Positions 17,672-26,554 of a stretch of DNA of 64,000 nt are shown in pieces. Position 1 is the first letter of the stretch. Each line of letters opens with the position of its first letter. The position numbers and the translations under genes were made by a program. The notes under the pieces were generated by a model. It made no database searches. It was given only the letters and a program-made list of their open reading frames with translations, and had not been told where the DNA came from. Source of the DNA: Novosphingobium sp. Leaf2 (GTDB taxonomy: Bacteria > Pseudomonadota > Alphaproteobacteria > Sphingomonadales > Sphingomonadaceae); NCBI RefSeq assembly GCF_001421325.1, contig NZ_LMJY01000021.1, positions 1 to 64,000 on the forward strand, read 5' to 3'.

Positions 17672-18712
17672 ATGAGTTTGACGGCCGCCGCTGTCACGTT
17701 GCTGATGAGTGCCGCCGGCCCCGCTCCGGACGCAGTAACCAGGACTACGCCTACCACCCCGATCGTGACATTGCCGGTGTTTCAGGGGACGTCGACGGAT
17801 ATCGTGCCAAGCGCCTCGCCGGGCGGCTCGGTACTGCCGGATCCATCCGCATCATCCGCGATGCCGCCGCTTACCACCGCTGCAACGGAGCCGGCTACGC
17901 AGGGCTCTGACATCATAGTCATGCGCCGCAAGCCGCCACCGCCCGGTGACCCGCTTGAGCGGGTGAACGAGCAGTCGTTCAAAGCGGTGCAGGCGGTAGA
18001 CAGTGCGCTGATCGGACCTGTTGCTGAAGTCTACAACAAGGGATTGCCTCGCCCGGTCCGGCAGGGCCTGCGCAATTTCTTCTCTAATCTCAATGAACCC
18101 GTGGTGTTCGTTGCATATCTGCTTGAGCTGAAGCCCGGCAAAGCCGCGGAAACAGCGGGGCGCTTCGTGATCAACACCACGTTGGGTATCGGCGGCTTGG
18201 TGGACCGCGCCAAGCGCAAGCCGTTCAACCTGCCATTCCACCAGAACGGTCTTTCCAACGTCCTTGGCTACTACGGCGTCGGGCCGGGACCCTATATGTA
18301 CCTTCCGCTTGTCGGCCCAACCACGTTGCGCGATATCATCGGCGACACAGTAGACAATGCTCTGGTGCCTGCCCTCGTTGGCAAACCGTTAACCGAACCT
18401 GCTGTGGTCATCCCGATGTCCATCCTCAATCAGCTTGGCGAACGCGCAGCTTTTGACGAAACGCTCAAGGATATTCGTGCGCAAGGTAATCCTTACGCCT
18501 ATTATCGCGATCTGTACCTCAAGCAGCGCAAGGCCGAAATCGATGCGTTGCACGGCCGGGTGACGCCTGACCCGATCCAGGTCTACGGCCCTGGCATGCC
18601 TACTGCGGGCAAGAAGGGCGGCGCGCTTGACGGCGGGTCGCAATCCACGCCAAACCGGCCGGGCGCCGTCGATGGTCCGGACAAGCCACCGGTGAATTCC
18701 GCCAAAAACTGA
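17672..18712 (+). CDS. mlaA: MlaA (VacJ) family phospholipid-transport protein
   Basis: MlaA is the outer-membrane part of the Mla system, which takes misplaced phospholipids out of the outer leaflet and passes them to MlaC. The family core spans residues ~90-300: DPLERVNEQSFKA, PVRQGLRNFFSNLNEP, GRFVINTTLGIGGLVD, YGVGPGPYMYLPLVGP and RDIIGDTVDN are diagnostic. The N-terminus is a short hydrophobic signal without a lipobox cysteine, so it is probably not a lipoprotein, unlike the E. coli protein. I chose ATG 17672 for its AAGGA site; a GTG at 17642 is in frame. No other mla genes are in the window. The proline- and glycine-rich tail is not conserved. Confidence 0.9.
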   Translation: MSLTAAAVTLLMSAAGPAPDAVTRTTPTTPIVTLPVFQGTSTDIVPSASPGGSVLPDPSASSAMPPLTTAATEPATQGSDIIVMRRKPPPPGDPLERVNEQSFKAVQAVDSALIGPVAEVYNKGLPRPVRQGLRNFFSNLNEPVVFVAYLLELKPGKAAETAGRFVINTTLGIGGLVDRAKRKPFNLPFHQNGLSNVLGYYGVGPGPYMYLPLVGPTTLRDIIGDTVDNALVPALVGKPLTEPAVVIPMSILNQLGERAAFDETLKDIRAQGNPYAYYRDLYLKQRKAEIDALHGRVTPDPIQVYGPGMPTAGKKGGALDGGSQSTPNRPGAVDGPDKPPVNSAKN

Positions 18713-18726
18713 CGCGGGGCAGGCAA

Positions 18727-19632
18727 TTACTGCCGCGCACTACCGTTTTCGTTCCAGTGGGCATGTGCAAACGCATCCCGCAGAAAGTCGGTGAAAGCCT
18801 GGACAGCCGCCGGTTGGCCCGGACCCTTGGGATGAACTGCATAGATCGCCAGATCGGCTGGCCCTTCCCAACCTGGCAGGACGGGATGGAGTCGCCCATC
18901 ATTGAGCAGATCCTGCACGTCCCATAAAGAGCGCAGGGCAATGCCCAGCCCGCTTGTGGCAAGCTCGCGCACGATCTCGCTGGAATTGGTCCGCACAAAG
19001 CTGGTGCCCTCAACGGTTTTGCGGCGCGTGCCGAAAACCAGTTGCCACGGAAGCTGGCCATCGGCGGCGAGCAGCCTGTGTTCGGCCAGGTCCTGCAAAT
19101 GGCGCGGCGCGCCATAGGCCGCAAGATAGGCAGGACTGGCGCATAGAATGCGGCGGTTCGCGGCTAGACGCCGGGCCTGCAGGTTGGGCGGTATTGCGCT
19201 CGTCACGCGGACAGCCACGTCGAAACGGCCGTCTAGCAGATCGACATAGGCGTCTGACAAGCGCAGATGCAGCTGGACGCGCGGATATGCGGCCAGGAAC
19301 GGGCCGATCAGCGGCGCGACGTGCAGCCGCCCGAAGGACGTGGGCGCCGCAACTCTCAAGGGACCGGACGGCAACCGGGTGCGGTTGGTTACGCGCTGCT
19401 CCGCCGCCGTGAGCGCTTCCATGATGGCGGTCAGCTCGTGGAAAAGCTGGGCGCCGGTGTCCGTCAAAGCGACTTTGCGCGTCGTTCTGTGCAGCAGACG
19501 CGCGCCCAGGCGCGCTTCTAGGCGCATAATGCGTTTTGACATCATGGCAGCCGATATGCCCAGCGCCTGACCCGCTGCAGAGAAACTGCCCAGTTCTGCG
19601 ACTTTGACAAAAAGAGGAAGATCGGCGTCCAT
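18727..19632 (-). CDS. LysR-family transcriptional regulator
   Basis: A 301-residue regulator with the N-terminal winged helix-turn-helix (LPLFVKVAELGSFSAAGQAL, then SAAMMSKRIMRLEARLGARLL) and a C-terminal periplasmic-binding-protein-like effector domain. It is divergent from malate synthase G with a 119-base gap, so it may control glcB in response to glyoxylate, glycolate or a related acid. It belongs to the group often annotated as DsdC/CrgA-like, and the ligand cannot be read from sequence. A dyad lies just upstream of its start. Confidence 0.9.
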   Translation of the reverse strand: MDADLPLFVKVAELGSFSAAGQALGISAAMMSKRIMRLEARLGARLLHRTTRKVALTDTGAQLFHELTAIMEALTAAEQRVTNRTRLPSGPLRVAAPTSFGRLHVAPLIGPFLAAYPRVQLHLRLSDAYVDLLDGRFDVAVRVTSAIPPNLQARRLAANRRILCASPAYLAAYGAPRHLQDLAEHRLLAADGQLPWQLVFGTRRKTVEGTSFVRTNSSEIVRELATSGLGIALRSLWDVQDLLNDGRLHPVLPGWEGPADLAIYAVHPKGPGQPAAVQAFTDFLRDAFAHAHWNENGSARQ

Positions 19633-19637
19633 TATTA

Positions 19638-19648
19638 TTTCCTGGAAA
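19638..19648. promoter_or_regulatory. Dyad in the LysR/glcB gap, candidate LysR operator
   Basis: TTTCC-T-GGAAA is a perfect dyad, and the flanks (ATTATTTC on the left, GAAATTAT on the right) extend it imperfectly. It begins 5 bases upstream of the LysR start codon, where autoregulation would act, and about 110 bases from glcB. Confidence 0.4.
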
Positions 19649-19751
19649 GAAATTATCCTTCAATTCTGTTCCGTCTAATCAAGGGAATGGAATCGGTCTA
19701 TGTCCATCATCGCGCTGACCAGCATCAAGTTTTGGCGAAGGAGCGGTGGAC

Positions 19752-21869
19752 ATGAATGGCATGATCGAAAAGGGCGGAGTTCGGGTCGATCCCCAGCTGG
19801 TCCGGTTCGTCGATGAACAGGTGCTGCCGGGAACAGGCCTGGCTGCCGCTACGTTCTGGTCCGGCTTTGCCGAAGTGTTTACGCGCTTTACGCCGCGTAA
19901 CCGGGCGCTGCTTCGCACGCGGGATCACCTGCAGGCGCGCATCGATGCGTGGCATCAGGCCGAGTCGGGCCGCGCGATAGGCGATCCGGCGGCCTACACC
20001 CACTTCTTGGAACAGATCGGTTATCTGGTTCCCGAACCCGCGCCGTTCACGATCTCGACCGACAATGTCGATGCCGAGCTTGCCACGCTGGCAGGTCCGC
20101 AGCTGGTCGTGCCGGCGCTCAACGCCCGGTTCGTGCTGAACGCCGCCAATGCCCGCTGGGGCAGCCTGTACGATGCATTGTATGGCACCGATGCTATTCC
20201 AGGCACGCCGGCTTCTGGCAGCTACGATGCCGAGCGCGGCGCAAAAGTCATTGCCTGGGCAAAAGCGTTCCTCGATGACGCCGTGCCCTTGGCGCAAGGG
20301 CGGTGGCAAGACTGGGCAGGCGGGCCGCCAGACCTGCGCGACCCTTCGCAATTGGTCGGTCGCGCCGGCGATAACTACCTGTTGCGGCATAACGGACTTC
20401 ACATCGAACTGGTGATTGACGCCAATCATCCCATTGGCAAGTCAGACCCCGCCAACCTTGCTGACGTCATCCTGGAATCGGCGCTGTCCGCGATCATCGA
20501 TCTGGAAGACTCTGTTGCTGCAGTCGATGCTGCAGATAAAGTTGCAGCCTACACCAACTGGCTGGGGCTCATGAAAGGCGATCTTGAGGATATCTTCGAA
20601 AAGAATGGGGCGCTCGTCACGCGCCGCCTCAATCCCGATCGCATGTATCAAGCCGCCGACGGTCGCGCTTTCACATTGCCGGGCCGCAGCTTGCTGTTCG
20701 TGCGTAATGTCGGTCATTTGATGACAACGCCGGCGGTCCTGCTTGCCGACGGCACCGAGGCGCCGGAAGGTATCCTCGATGGCATCGTCACCACAGCAAT
20801 CGCGTTGCACGATCTTCGGCGCAACGGGCGGTTGGTCAACAGCCGAAAGGGCAGCATCTACATCGTCAAACCCAAGATGCACGGGCCTGAGGAGGCGGCT
20901 TTCGCCAACGACCTATTCGATGCCATCGAAGACATGCTGGGACTTGACCGTCACGTTCTGAAAATTGGCGTGATGGATGAGGAGCGCCGAACGTCCGCCA
21001 ATCTTGCTGCCTGCATCGAAGCGGTGCGCGGCCGTATCGTGTTCATCAATACCGGTTTTCTGGACCGTACCGGAGATGAAATCCATACGTCGATGCACGC
21101 AGGACCAATGGTGCGTAAGGGGGGTATGAAGGCCTCGACGTGGATTGCCGCGTATGAGGATCGCAACGTGCAGATCGGGCTGGCCTGCGGGCTTTCCGGG
21201 AAAGCGCAGATCGGCAAGGGTATGTGGGCCGCGCCCGATCGCATGGCCGATATGCTGCAGCAAAAGGTGGCGCATCCGGCAACAGGCGCGAATACGGCGT
21301 GGGTGCCTTCGCCCACGGCAGCCACGTTGCACGCCACCCATTATCACGCCATTGACGTGTTCGCCCGCCAGCATGAGCGCCGGACCGAAGGGCCGGCCGC
21401 TCTGGAGAGCCTGCTGACCCTGCCTCTGGCGCGCGGCGTCAACTGGTCCGAACAGGACATTCGCGACGAGTTGGATAACAACGCGCAGGGCATTCTGGGC
21501 TACGTGGTTCGCTGGATCGATCAGGGCGTGGGCTGCTCTAAGGTACCGGACATTCACGACGTTGGCCTGATGGAAGACCGCGCCACCTTGCGCATATCAT
21601 CGCAGCATATGGCGAACTGGATGCTTCACGGCGTATGCTCCCCCGCAGACGTGGACGCCGCGCTGCAGCGCATGGCCGCAAAGGTGGACGCGCAGAACGC
21701 GGGCGATCCTGCGTATCGGCCGATGAGCGGGCATGAAGCGCACAGCGTTGCATTTCAGGCAGCCCGCGCGCTTATTTTCGAAGGGCTGCAGCAGCCCAAC
21801 GGTTATACCGAGCCGTTACTTCATCGCTTTCGTAAGAAAGCCAAGACAGAAAACGTATTTGGAGAGTGA
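19752..21869 (+). CDS. glcB: Malate synthase G
   Basis: The enzyme condenses glyoxylate and acetyl-CoA to malate. At 705 residues it has the length of the G isoform, which carries an extra inserted domain compared with malate synthase A. Recognisable stretches are [14 protein letters not shown] (catalytic region and Mg-binding acid), [40 protein letters not shown] and [13 protein letters not shown]. The start is ATG 19752 with GAAGGA 9 bases upstream; a GTG at 19746 is too close to that site. No isocitrate lyase gene is in the window. It may serve glycolate/glyoxylate use or the glyoxylate bypass. Confidence 0.96.
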   Translation: MNGMIEKGGVRVDPQLVRFVDEQVLPGTGLAAATFWSGFAEVFTRFTPRNRALLRTRDHLQARIDAWHQAESGRAIGDPAAYTHFLEQIGYLVPEPAPFTISTDNVDAELATLAGPQLVVPALNARFVLNAANARWGSLYDALYGTDAIPGTPASGSYDAERGAKVIAWAKAFLDDAVPLAQGRWQDWAGGPPDLRDPSQLVGRAGDNYLLRHNGLHIELVIDANHPIGKSDPANLADVILESALSAIIDLEDSVAAVDAADKVAAYTNWLGLMKGDLEDIFEKNGALVTRRLNPDRMYQAADGRAFTLPGRSLLFVRNVGHLMTTPAVLLADGTEAPEGILDGIVTTAIALHDLRRNGRLVNSRKGSIYIVKPKMHGPEEAAFANDLFDAIEDMLGLDRHVLKIGVMDEERRTSANLAACIEAVRGRIVFINTGFLDRTGDEIHTSMHAGPMVRKGGMKASTWIAAYEDRNVQIGLACGLSGKAQIGKGMWAAPDRMADMLQQKVAHPATGANTAWVPSPTAATLHATHYHAIDVFARQHERRTEGPAALESLLTLPLARGVNWSEQDIRDELDNNAQGILGYVVRWIDQGVGCSKVPDIHDVGLMEDRATLRISSQHMANWMLHGVCSPADVDAALQRMAAKVDAQNAGDPAYRPMSGHEAHSVAFQAARALIFEGLQQPNGYTEPLLHRFRKKAKTENVFGE

Positions 21870-21882
21870 AGCATCAGGGGCT

Positions 21883-21910
21883 TATGCTGCGCATGAAAAC
21901 ATGCAGCATA
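21883..21910 (+). terminator. Intrinsic-terminator-like hairpin after glcB
   Basis: TATGCTGC (21883-21890) pairs with GCAGCATA (21903-21910), and a further ATG/CAT pairing closes around AAAA. It lies 13 bases after the glcB stop and between convergent genes, so it may serve both strands. A T-run is absent. Confidence 0.6.
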
Positions 21911-21940
21911 CGCCGCGCGGCTGGAGCGGAACTCGCTTGT

Positions 21941-22321
21941 TCAACGGGGGTGACGCGCAGCCAGCGCGATGCCGGCCAGGTTCTGCTCCCGCTTGATCCA
22001 GCGGATCCTTGACGGCTTTACAAGCTCGGCAAGTGCAAGGAAACGCTCGCTGCGCGCGTCCGATGCTATGCCGCTTTGCAGTATGGTATTGGCGTGGCGA
22101 ATTACGGGGAGAGCATCTCCGATAAATTCGGCCCCCAGAAGCAATGCGGATTCGCTGACTTCCAACGCGCAGATCAGCGCAAGCCATTCCGCATCGGCGT
22201 TGTTCCCGCTGCCCAGATTGTCAAAAAGGTGTGTTTTGCCGCGCAGCACCACCGCCGCTTCGATCGGGCCGGGATTGGGTCGGCAACCACCGTCAAAAAA
22301 GATCTTCCGCTTTGTCCACAT
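21941..22321 (-). CDS. RNase HI-like protein
   Basis: A 126-residue protein with an RNase H fold. The first strand IFFDGGCRPNPGP carries the first catalytic aspartate, DAEWLALICAL the glutamate, and GDALPVI the second aspartate. The fourth acidic residue of RNase HI normally lies in an N-x-x-A-D-x-L-A motif; here it reads NLAGIALAA, so the aspartate is glycine. Activity may therefore differ from true RNase HI. I chose ATG 22321 with AGGA upstream; the frame stays open to 22375. It is convergent with glcB. Confidence 0.75.
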   Translation of the reverse strand: MWTKRKIFFDGGCRPNPGPIEAAVVLRGKTHLFDNLGSGNNADAEWLALICALEVSESALLLGAEFIGDALPVIRHANTILQSGIASDARSERFLALAELVKPSRIRWIKREQNLAGIALAARHPR

Positions 22322-22440
22322 GCCTACAGTCCTGATGCAAGGCATCTCCATCTGCAAGCAGGTGGTGGCTCGCAACGAATGGCCGGCTCACGCGCTTGAT
22401 GAACCTGTGGCCCGCCGCGCCCCTTTTTCTGGAGACTGAT

Positions 22441-22686
22441 ATGCCTGCCGCCAAAACCGCTGAACTGTACCGCATGGTGCTGCCCGATCACACTTGCCCG
22501 TTCGGCTTGCGCGCAAAGCAGATGTTGGAAGATGCCGGCTATGAAGTTCATGATACGGTTCTGTCGTCCCGCGCGGAGGTTGATGCCTTCGAGGAGACGC
22601 ACGGCGTCGAGACCACGCCACAGGTCTTCATAGACGGCGAGCGTGTCGGCGGAAGCGATGATCTTGCACGGTATCTATCGCGCTGA
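22441..22686 (+). CDS. Glutaredoxin-family protein (CPFG active site)
   Basis: An 81-residue thioredoxin-fold protein. The active site is CPFG, so only the first cysteine of the glutaredoxin CPYC motif is kept, followed by LRAKQMLEDAGYEV. The cis-proline and substrate motif TTPQVFIDGERVGGSDDL is the glutathione-binding part of glutaredoxins. A single-cysteine site suggests glutathione-dependent monothiol chemistry or iron-sulfur handling. The start is ATG 22441 after GGAG. It is on the opposite strand from the RNase H-like gene. Confidence 0.88.
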   Translation: MPAAKTAELYRMVLPDHTCPFGLRAKQMLEDAGYEVHDTVLSSRAEVDAFEETHGVETTPQVFIDGERVGGSDDLARYLSR

Positions 22687-22756
22687 CGGTTTCGGACGGT
22701 GTCGGAGCGTTGTATGGACGCGGCCGACTATCAATTCGCCACGACGTGAGACGAGC

Positions 22757-23170
22757 ATGACCGAACCGCATCTACACGAGTACGCTGTCGAGATCCACGA
22801 TGACGACATCGATTTTATGGGGCACGTCAACAATGCCTCTTATCTCAAATGGATACAGGCCGCGGTGGTGGATCACTGGCAGCGCATCGCCTCTGCGCAG
22901 GCGTTGGCTGCCTATCAGTGGATCGCGCTGAAACACGAGATCACGTATCGCAAGCCTGCTCTCCTGACCGACCGGCTGGTGGCATATCTGCGGCTGGAGA
23001 GCGTGAAGCGCGAGAGTGCGTTTTACGAAACGATCGTGCGGCGCGGCGAAGACGTGATCAGTACGGTCAAGTCCCGCTGGTGTTGCATTGATCGCCAGTC
23101 AAAAAGGCCGGTGAGAATCACCGATGCCGTGAAGCAATGCTTCTTCCCCTCCTCGCCAACTGCAACATGA
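22757..23170 (+). CDS. Acyl-CoA thioesterase, 4HBT hotdog family
   Basis: A 137-residue hotdog-fold protein that probably hydrolyses an acyl-CoA or other thioester. The family motif DIDFMGHVNNASYLKW carries the catalytic aspartate and the conserved G-H-x-N, followed by KHEITYRKPALLTDRL. It is close to the YbgC/FcbC/4-hydroxybenzoyl-CoA thioesterase group. The substrate is not deducible. The start is the ATG at 22757; the upstream frame has no family similarity. It may be co-transcribed with the glutaredoxin gene 70 bases before it. Confidence 0.87.
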   Translation: MTEPHLHEYAVEIHDDDIDFMGHVNNASYLKWIQAAVVDHWQRIASAQALAAYQWIALKHEITYRKPALLTDRLVAYLRLESVKRESAFYETIVRRGEDVISTVKSRWCCIDRQSKRPVRITDAVKQCFFPSSPTAT

Positions 23171-23383
23171 CGGCGGCTATTTAACGCCGACGCTAACAAT
23201 TTACCGCCGGACGGCAACGTAATCGCGTTCGCGGGGTTCAATCCTCAAGCCATGTCGGTAATCTCGGCACGGCAGTCGGGAAACGGCGGTGTCAAGTCGC
23301 GGTTTGTCGGAAAAAAGGGGGGCTTATCAGGCTTGTCTTGCGGCAGTCAGGTAGCCCGAACACACCATTGAAGGAGTTTTCGG

Positions 23384-23650
23384 ATGGGTTGGATTATTGC
23401 ACTTATCGTAGGCGGCATCGCTGGCTGGTTGGCAAGCATGGTCATGAAGCGCGACGCTTCCATGGGCATCATCCTCAACATCGTTGTGGGCTGTGTAGGC
23501 TCGGTCATCGGCAATGCGCTGGCGGGTCCGCTGCTCGGCATTCGTGGCAGCGTTCAGGAATTCTCGATCGTCGGCCTGCTGATCGCTTTTGTCGGCGCCG
23601 TGATCCTTTTGGCGATCGTCAACTTTTTCCAGCGTCGTTCGGTTCGGTAA
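23384..23650 (+). CDS. GlsB/YeaQ/YmgE-family stress-response membrane protein
   Basis: An 88-residue protein of three membrane helices with the family pattern: GWIIALIVGGIAGWLAS at the start, GIILNIVVGCVGSVIGNAL in the middle, and a C-terminal helix FVGAVILLAIVNFF. AAGGAG lies 7 bases before the start. These small glycine-rich proteins are known to be stress-induced; their molecular role is unclear. The 213 bases before it hold no gene that I can see. Confidence 0.92.
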   Translation: MGWIIALIVGGIAGWLASMVMKRDASMGIILNIVVGCVGSVIGNALAGPLLGIRGSVQEFSIVGLLIAFVGAVILLAIVNFFQRRSVR

Positions 23651-24434
23651 CAGCCGCTTCGCGGTACTGAGCTTCAGGGTTTGCCGCCATGCTTGCCGAA
23701 AGGCAGGCGTGGCGGTTTGCCGTTCGGGACGGGTAGAGTTTCAAATCTGCCTTTGCGACGACCCATTACCATATTGCCGGCCTCAAGCGCCGTTTTCGCC
23801 GGCAATATGTGGCCACGCCCGGCGTTCTGCAACGGGACTCTCCGATGTGCGGTCATCCCGCCGTTATCATTCAAGGGGATCCGCCAAGACAGTGCTGACG
23901 GGCTCCCGACGAGAATGTCGCGTTGCGCAGGGGCTGCCTGTCCCACAAGATGGACCTGGAAAGTGATTGCACGCAATCACTTGGTCCGTTCACCAACGTT
24001 GACTTTCGCAAGGCACCAAGTTGCAACATTTAGCCGTTACGGCTGCGTTGCGCATTTCACAGGTCAAGGGTTCTGCCTGTAGTTTGCAGTGCAGGTAACC
24101 GTTACTGATGAAGCGTGGTCTAAGCCTTGCGGCGCAATTCCCTGATAAAACAAGGCATCGCACGCACCGCCTCGGCGAGAACTGACGGAACGTATCCGCC
24201 AGTCGGATTACTTGCCCCAAATCCGTTCCGTTATTGCGTATGAAGTTCAGTTTCAGCGCATGAAGAATGATCCAGATGCAGCGTGCATTGAGGGTTACGC
24301 TTCATATACCAATCCGGGATCACGCATGATGTATCGGACGGCAACATCCTGAAATACGCATCCTATGCAATGATCTTACGATGATCTGAAATATACATAG
24401 AGACTGTAGAGTACAGCGCAGATAAATACGCCAT
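23651..24434. other. Long intergenic region, no supported gene
   Basis: Short open frames run on both strands here, but none has a family signature or a good start. One large inverted repeat (23770-23809) is the clearest structure. A small dyad (GTAAC-C-GTTAC, 24096-24106) could be an operator. From about 24200 the DNA becomes visibly richer in A and T, which suits a promoter region for the DUF1838/TonB cluster that begins near 24471. Confidence 0.5.
23770..23809. repeat. Perfect 12-base inverted repeat
   Basis: CATATTGCCGGC (23770-23781) and GCCGGCAATATG (23798-23809) are exact complements around a 16-base loop. It is 120 bases after the GlsB-type gene, so it could be its terminator, but no T-run follows on the plus strand. 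The GCCGGC core at the loop base also occurs in the hairpin at 29022-29062. Confidence 0.7.
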
Positions 24435-24470
24435 TTGTCGCAGATACTATTCCTTACGGGATTTTCAGTC

Positions 24471-25529
24471 ATGATTTTCAATAGTATCTATGCAGCGGTA
24501 AACAGGCGCACTATGATCGGCGGTATATGCGGTGCAGCGGCCATTATGGCTGGCTCAGCCACTTCAGCCGCTGCTGGATCAGCTCTGAAAAATCCGCACA
24601 TCAGGCCGATAAATGTTCTGGACCCACGCGATAATCTGTATGGTTTTGCAAAGATGTGGGGAACTATCGGCCCCAAGTCTGTAAAATCTGGATACTATGG
24701 TGTGCAATATGCCATCATCGGTACGAAGCGGGCGATGCCTTTGTTTGGCTATTATGGCTTTGGCAATACACGCAACATTATTCAACCGGACGGTACCGTC
24801 AAAGTTCTGGGCAAAGAGTGCGGGTACTTCACCGATCTTGCCACGGGCGAGATCATGGACGTTTGGGAAAATCCATGGACGGGCGAGAAAGTGGATGTGT
24901 TTCCCTTTCTCAACGATCGCTGGCGCGGGACTTTGGGTCTTGAACAGATGGTTTTCAACGTCGGTGACAGCCAGACCCTCAACAACGATATGGGTAAGGG
25001 CGCCAGTCGCAAGGGCGAACCTTTCCGGTTGCCGTGGAATCGGGTGGGCGATCAGTACCTGCTGTCGTGGGACTATGCGCACGAATATACAAATCCGGTA
25101 ACTCCGGAGGGCTGGCCCAAGGCGTCCACGGGCACGATCGCCAACCCTTCCGAACATTTCTGCATCTGCACACCGGCGGACGAGATCGACGATCGGTCCC
25201 TGCCTTCCGCGCGCTATCACGCCGGATTTACCCGGCAGGGCCCCTGGTGGCCCTGGATGAAGATGGGCCAGAGCGGTGTTGCCGGCGTCCTTATGGGACG
25301 CATGCATAGCTACAAGATCACCGGCACCGAGGAGGATATCCCCCCCGTCGTACTCAAGCGCGTGCAGCGCGATCGGCCGGACCTTCTCGAAGAACCGACT
25401 GATGGCCCGGAAGAAGGCGTGCGCGGAACGCTGGAGGCCTATGCCGAGGAGGTCCCGCCCGAAGTGCCAGGTTACGTTTCGCCCTTGGCGCGCAAACGTC
25501 AAGCTCAGCACGAGGGGGTCGGACAATGA
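24471..25529 (+). CDS. DUF1838 family protein, Tat-exported (copy 1)
   Basis: A 352-residue protein of unknown function. The N-terminus has a twin-arginine signal (NRRTMIGG, then a hydrophobic alanine/glycine run to about SAAAGSA), so it is probably exported folded. The DUF1838 body shows PINVLDPRDNLYGFAKMWGT, YFTDLATGEIMDVWENPWTG and, near the end, PWWPWMKMGQSG. The last motif is shared with the other two DUF1838 proteins nearby. I chose ATG 24471; a TTG at 24435 is in frame but leaves an odd leader before the Tat motif. No catalytic signature is known to me. It is the first gene of a plus-strand run with copy 2, a TonB receptor and two hydrolases. Confidence 0.82.
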   Translation: MIFNSIYAAVNRRTMIGGICGAAAIMAGSATSAAAGSALKNPHIRPINVLDPRDNLYGFAKMWGTIGPKSVKSGYYGVQYAIIGTKRAMPLFGYYGFGNTRNIIQPDGTVKVLGKECGYFTDLATGEIMDVWENPWTGEKVDVFPFLNDRWRGTLGLEQMVFNVGDSQTLNNDMGKGASRKGEPFRLPWNRVGDQYLLSWDYAHEYTNPVTPEGWPKASTGTIANPSEHFCICTPADEIDDRSLPSARYHAGFTRQGPWWPWMKMGQSGVAGVLMGRMHSYKITGTEEDIPPVVLKRVQRDRPDLLEEPTDGPEEGVRGTLEAYAEEVPPEVPGYVSPLARKRQAQHEGVGQ

Positions 25530-25554
25530 CTGGCCTTGATGAAGGATTTTGCAC

Positions 25555-26409
25555 ATGGGCATGACGTTCGGCCGGCGTGGTGCACTTGGCGTAGCCGCAG
25601 CGGGATTGTTTGCGGGGCACGCCGGTGCGGCGCTAGCCTCTGCAAAGATGGCGGGCCCTTCACTCGATACGCCTGCGGGGCGTCTGCGTGCTTACATGAT
25701 GATGCACGGCGCCCTGGATGAGCGGCTGGTCATCGGCTACCTGAGCGGGAGCTACTTTGGCGTGGTCAATGCCGAGATGACCCCGCTTTGGGACGTCGTG
25801 GGCGTCACATTCTCGCGATACCGGCGGCGTTCGGATGGCGGCTATGATGGTGTCACGGGCGAAATTGCCTTTTTCTTCGACCCCGCCACGGGCAAGGCGC
25901 CGGGGCGCTTCTTCAATCCGTACACTGGCGCATGGGTAACGGACCCGCAAAGCAATCTGCCGCCCAGCCGGATCACCTTTTCGCCGACCGGCGAAATGCA
26001 GGTGCCCCATTTGCCGCCCGGCGCCACGTTCGACCACGTGATCAAGGCCCCGCAAGTGCGCGGCGACGACATCTGGATTTCAGCAGTGACCCGCGCAGGC
26101 ATTCCTGCACCGGCCGGCAAGCCTGCGTTCCATTACAACGAGATGGTCACGCTGCATGGTCGGGTGTCCGATCTGTCGCGGGGCGATCTTGGGCGCATTC
26201 CCTGTGAAGTCACGTTCACCAACGTCGTCGATTGGCGACCGTGGATGGGGATGGCGGGGCGTCCGGGGCACCTGACGGCGATCGGCAGCGGGCGCCTAGG
26301 TGTCAGTATCTCTGACCTGCCAAAACCCTGGATCGAGGCGACGCGCCAGAAATTTCCAGCAATACTCGACGATCCCGGTTCACTGATCGAGCAACTCTGG
26401 GAAAGTTGA
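25555..26409 (+). CDS. DUF1838 family protein, Tat-exported (copy 2)
   Basis: A 284-residue paralogue starting 25 bases after copy 1, clearly in the same transcript. It begins with a short twin-arginine signal (MTFGRRGALGVAAAGLFAG). The body has FFFDPATGKAPGRFFNPYTG, matching the ATGE...NPWTG region of copy 1, and ends with VDWRPWMGMAGRPG, the shared C-terminal motif. It is the most diverged of the three. The ATG at 25555 has GAAGGA 8 bases before it; a TTG at 25549 is less likely. Function unknown. Confidence 0.8.
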   Translation: MGMTFGRRGALGVAAAGLFAGHAGAALASAKMAGPSLDTPAGRLRAYMMMHGALDERLVIGYLSGSYFGVVNAEMTPLWDVVGVTFSRYRRRSDGGYDGVTGEIAFFFDPATGKAPGRFFNPYTGAWVTDPQSNLPPSRITFSPTGEMQVPHLPPGATFDHVIKAPQVRGDDIWISAVTRAGIPAPAGKPAFHYNEMVTLHGRVSDLSRGDLGRIPCEVTFTNVVDWRPWMGMAGRPGHLTAIGSGRLGVSISDLPKPWIEATRQKFPAILDDPGSLIEQLWES

Positions 26410-26526
26410 ACGACGTTCGTCTTTGCGTGAGGTCAAGATCAACACACGCGGCGATACATGGGGTGATTACAAACGGATTAGACTGACCGGTTGGCGACAC
26501 ATGCGTTGCCGATTGAAGATATATTA

Positions 26527-26539
26527 TGTCAATATGACA
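26527..26539. promoter_or_regulatory. Dyad upstream of the TonB receptor gene
   Basis: TGTCA-ATA-TGACA is a perfect 13-base dyad 15 bases before the receptor start, overlapping the translation initiation region. It could be a repressor operator controlling the receptor separately from the two genes upstream. Confidence 0.4.
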
Positions 26540-26554
26540 CCAAGGGGAAAAGTT

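Noticed and set aside
23236..23260. A tRNA T-loop-like sequence (GGGGTTCAATCCTC)
   Set aside because: No anticodon arm, D arm or acceptor stem can be formed with the flanking bases, and there is no CCA end.
23674..24082. Short open frames on both strands after the GlsB-type gene (100 and 133 residues)
   Set aside because: No family resemblance or good ribosome binding site, and both run through the large inverted repeat.
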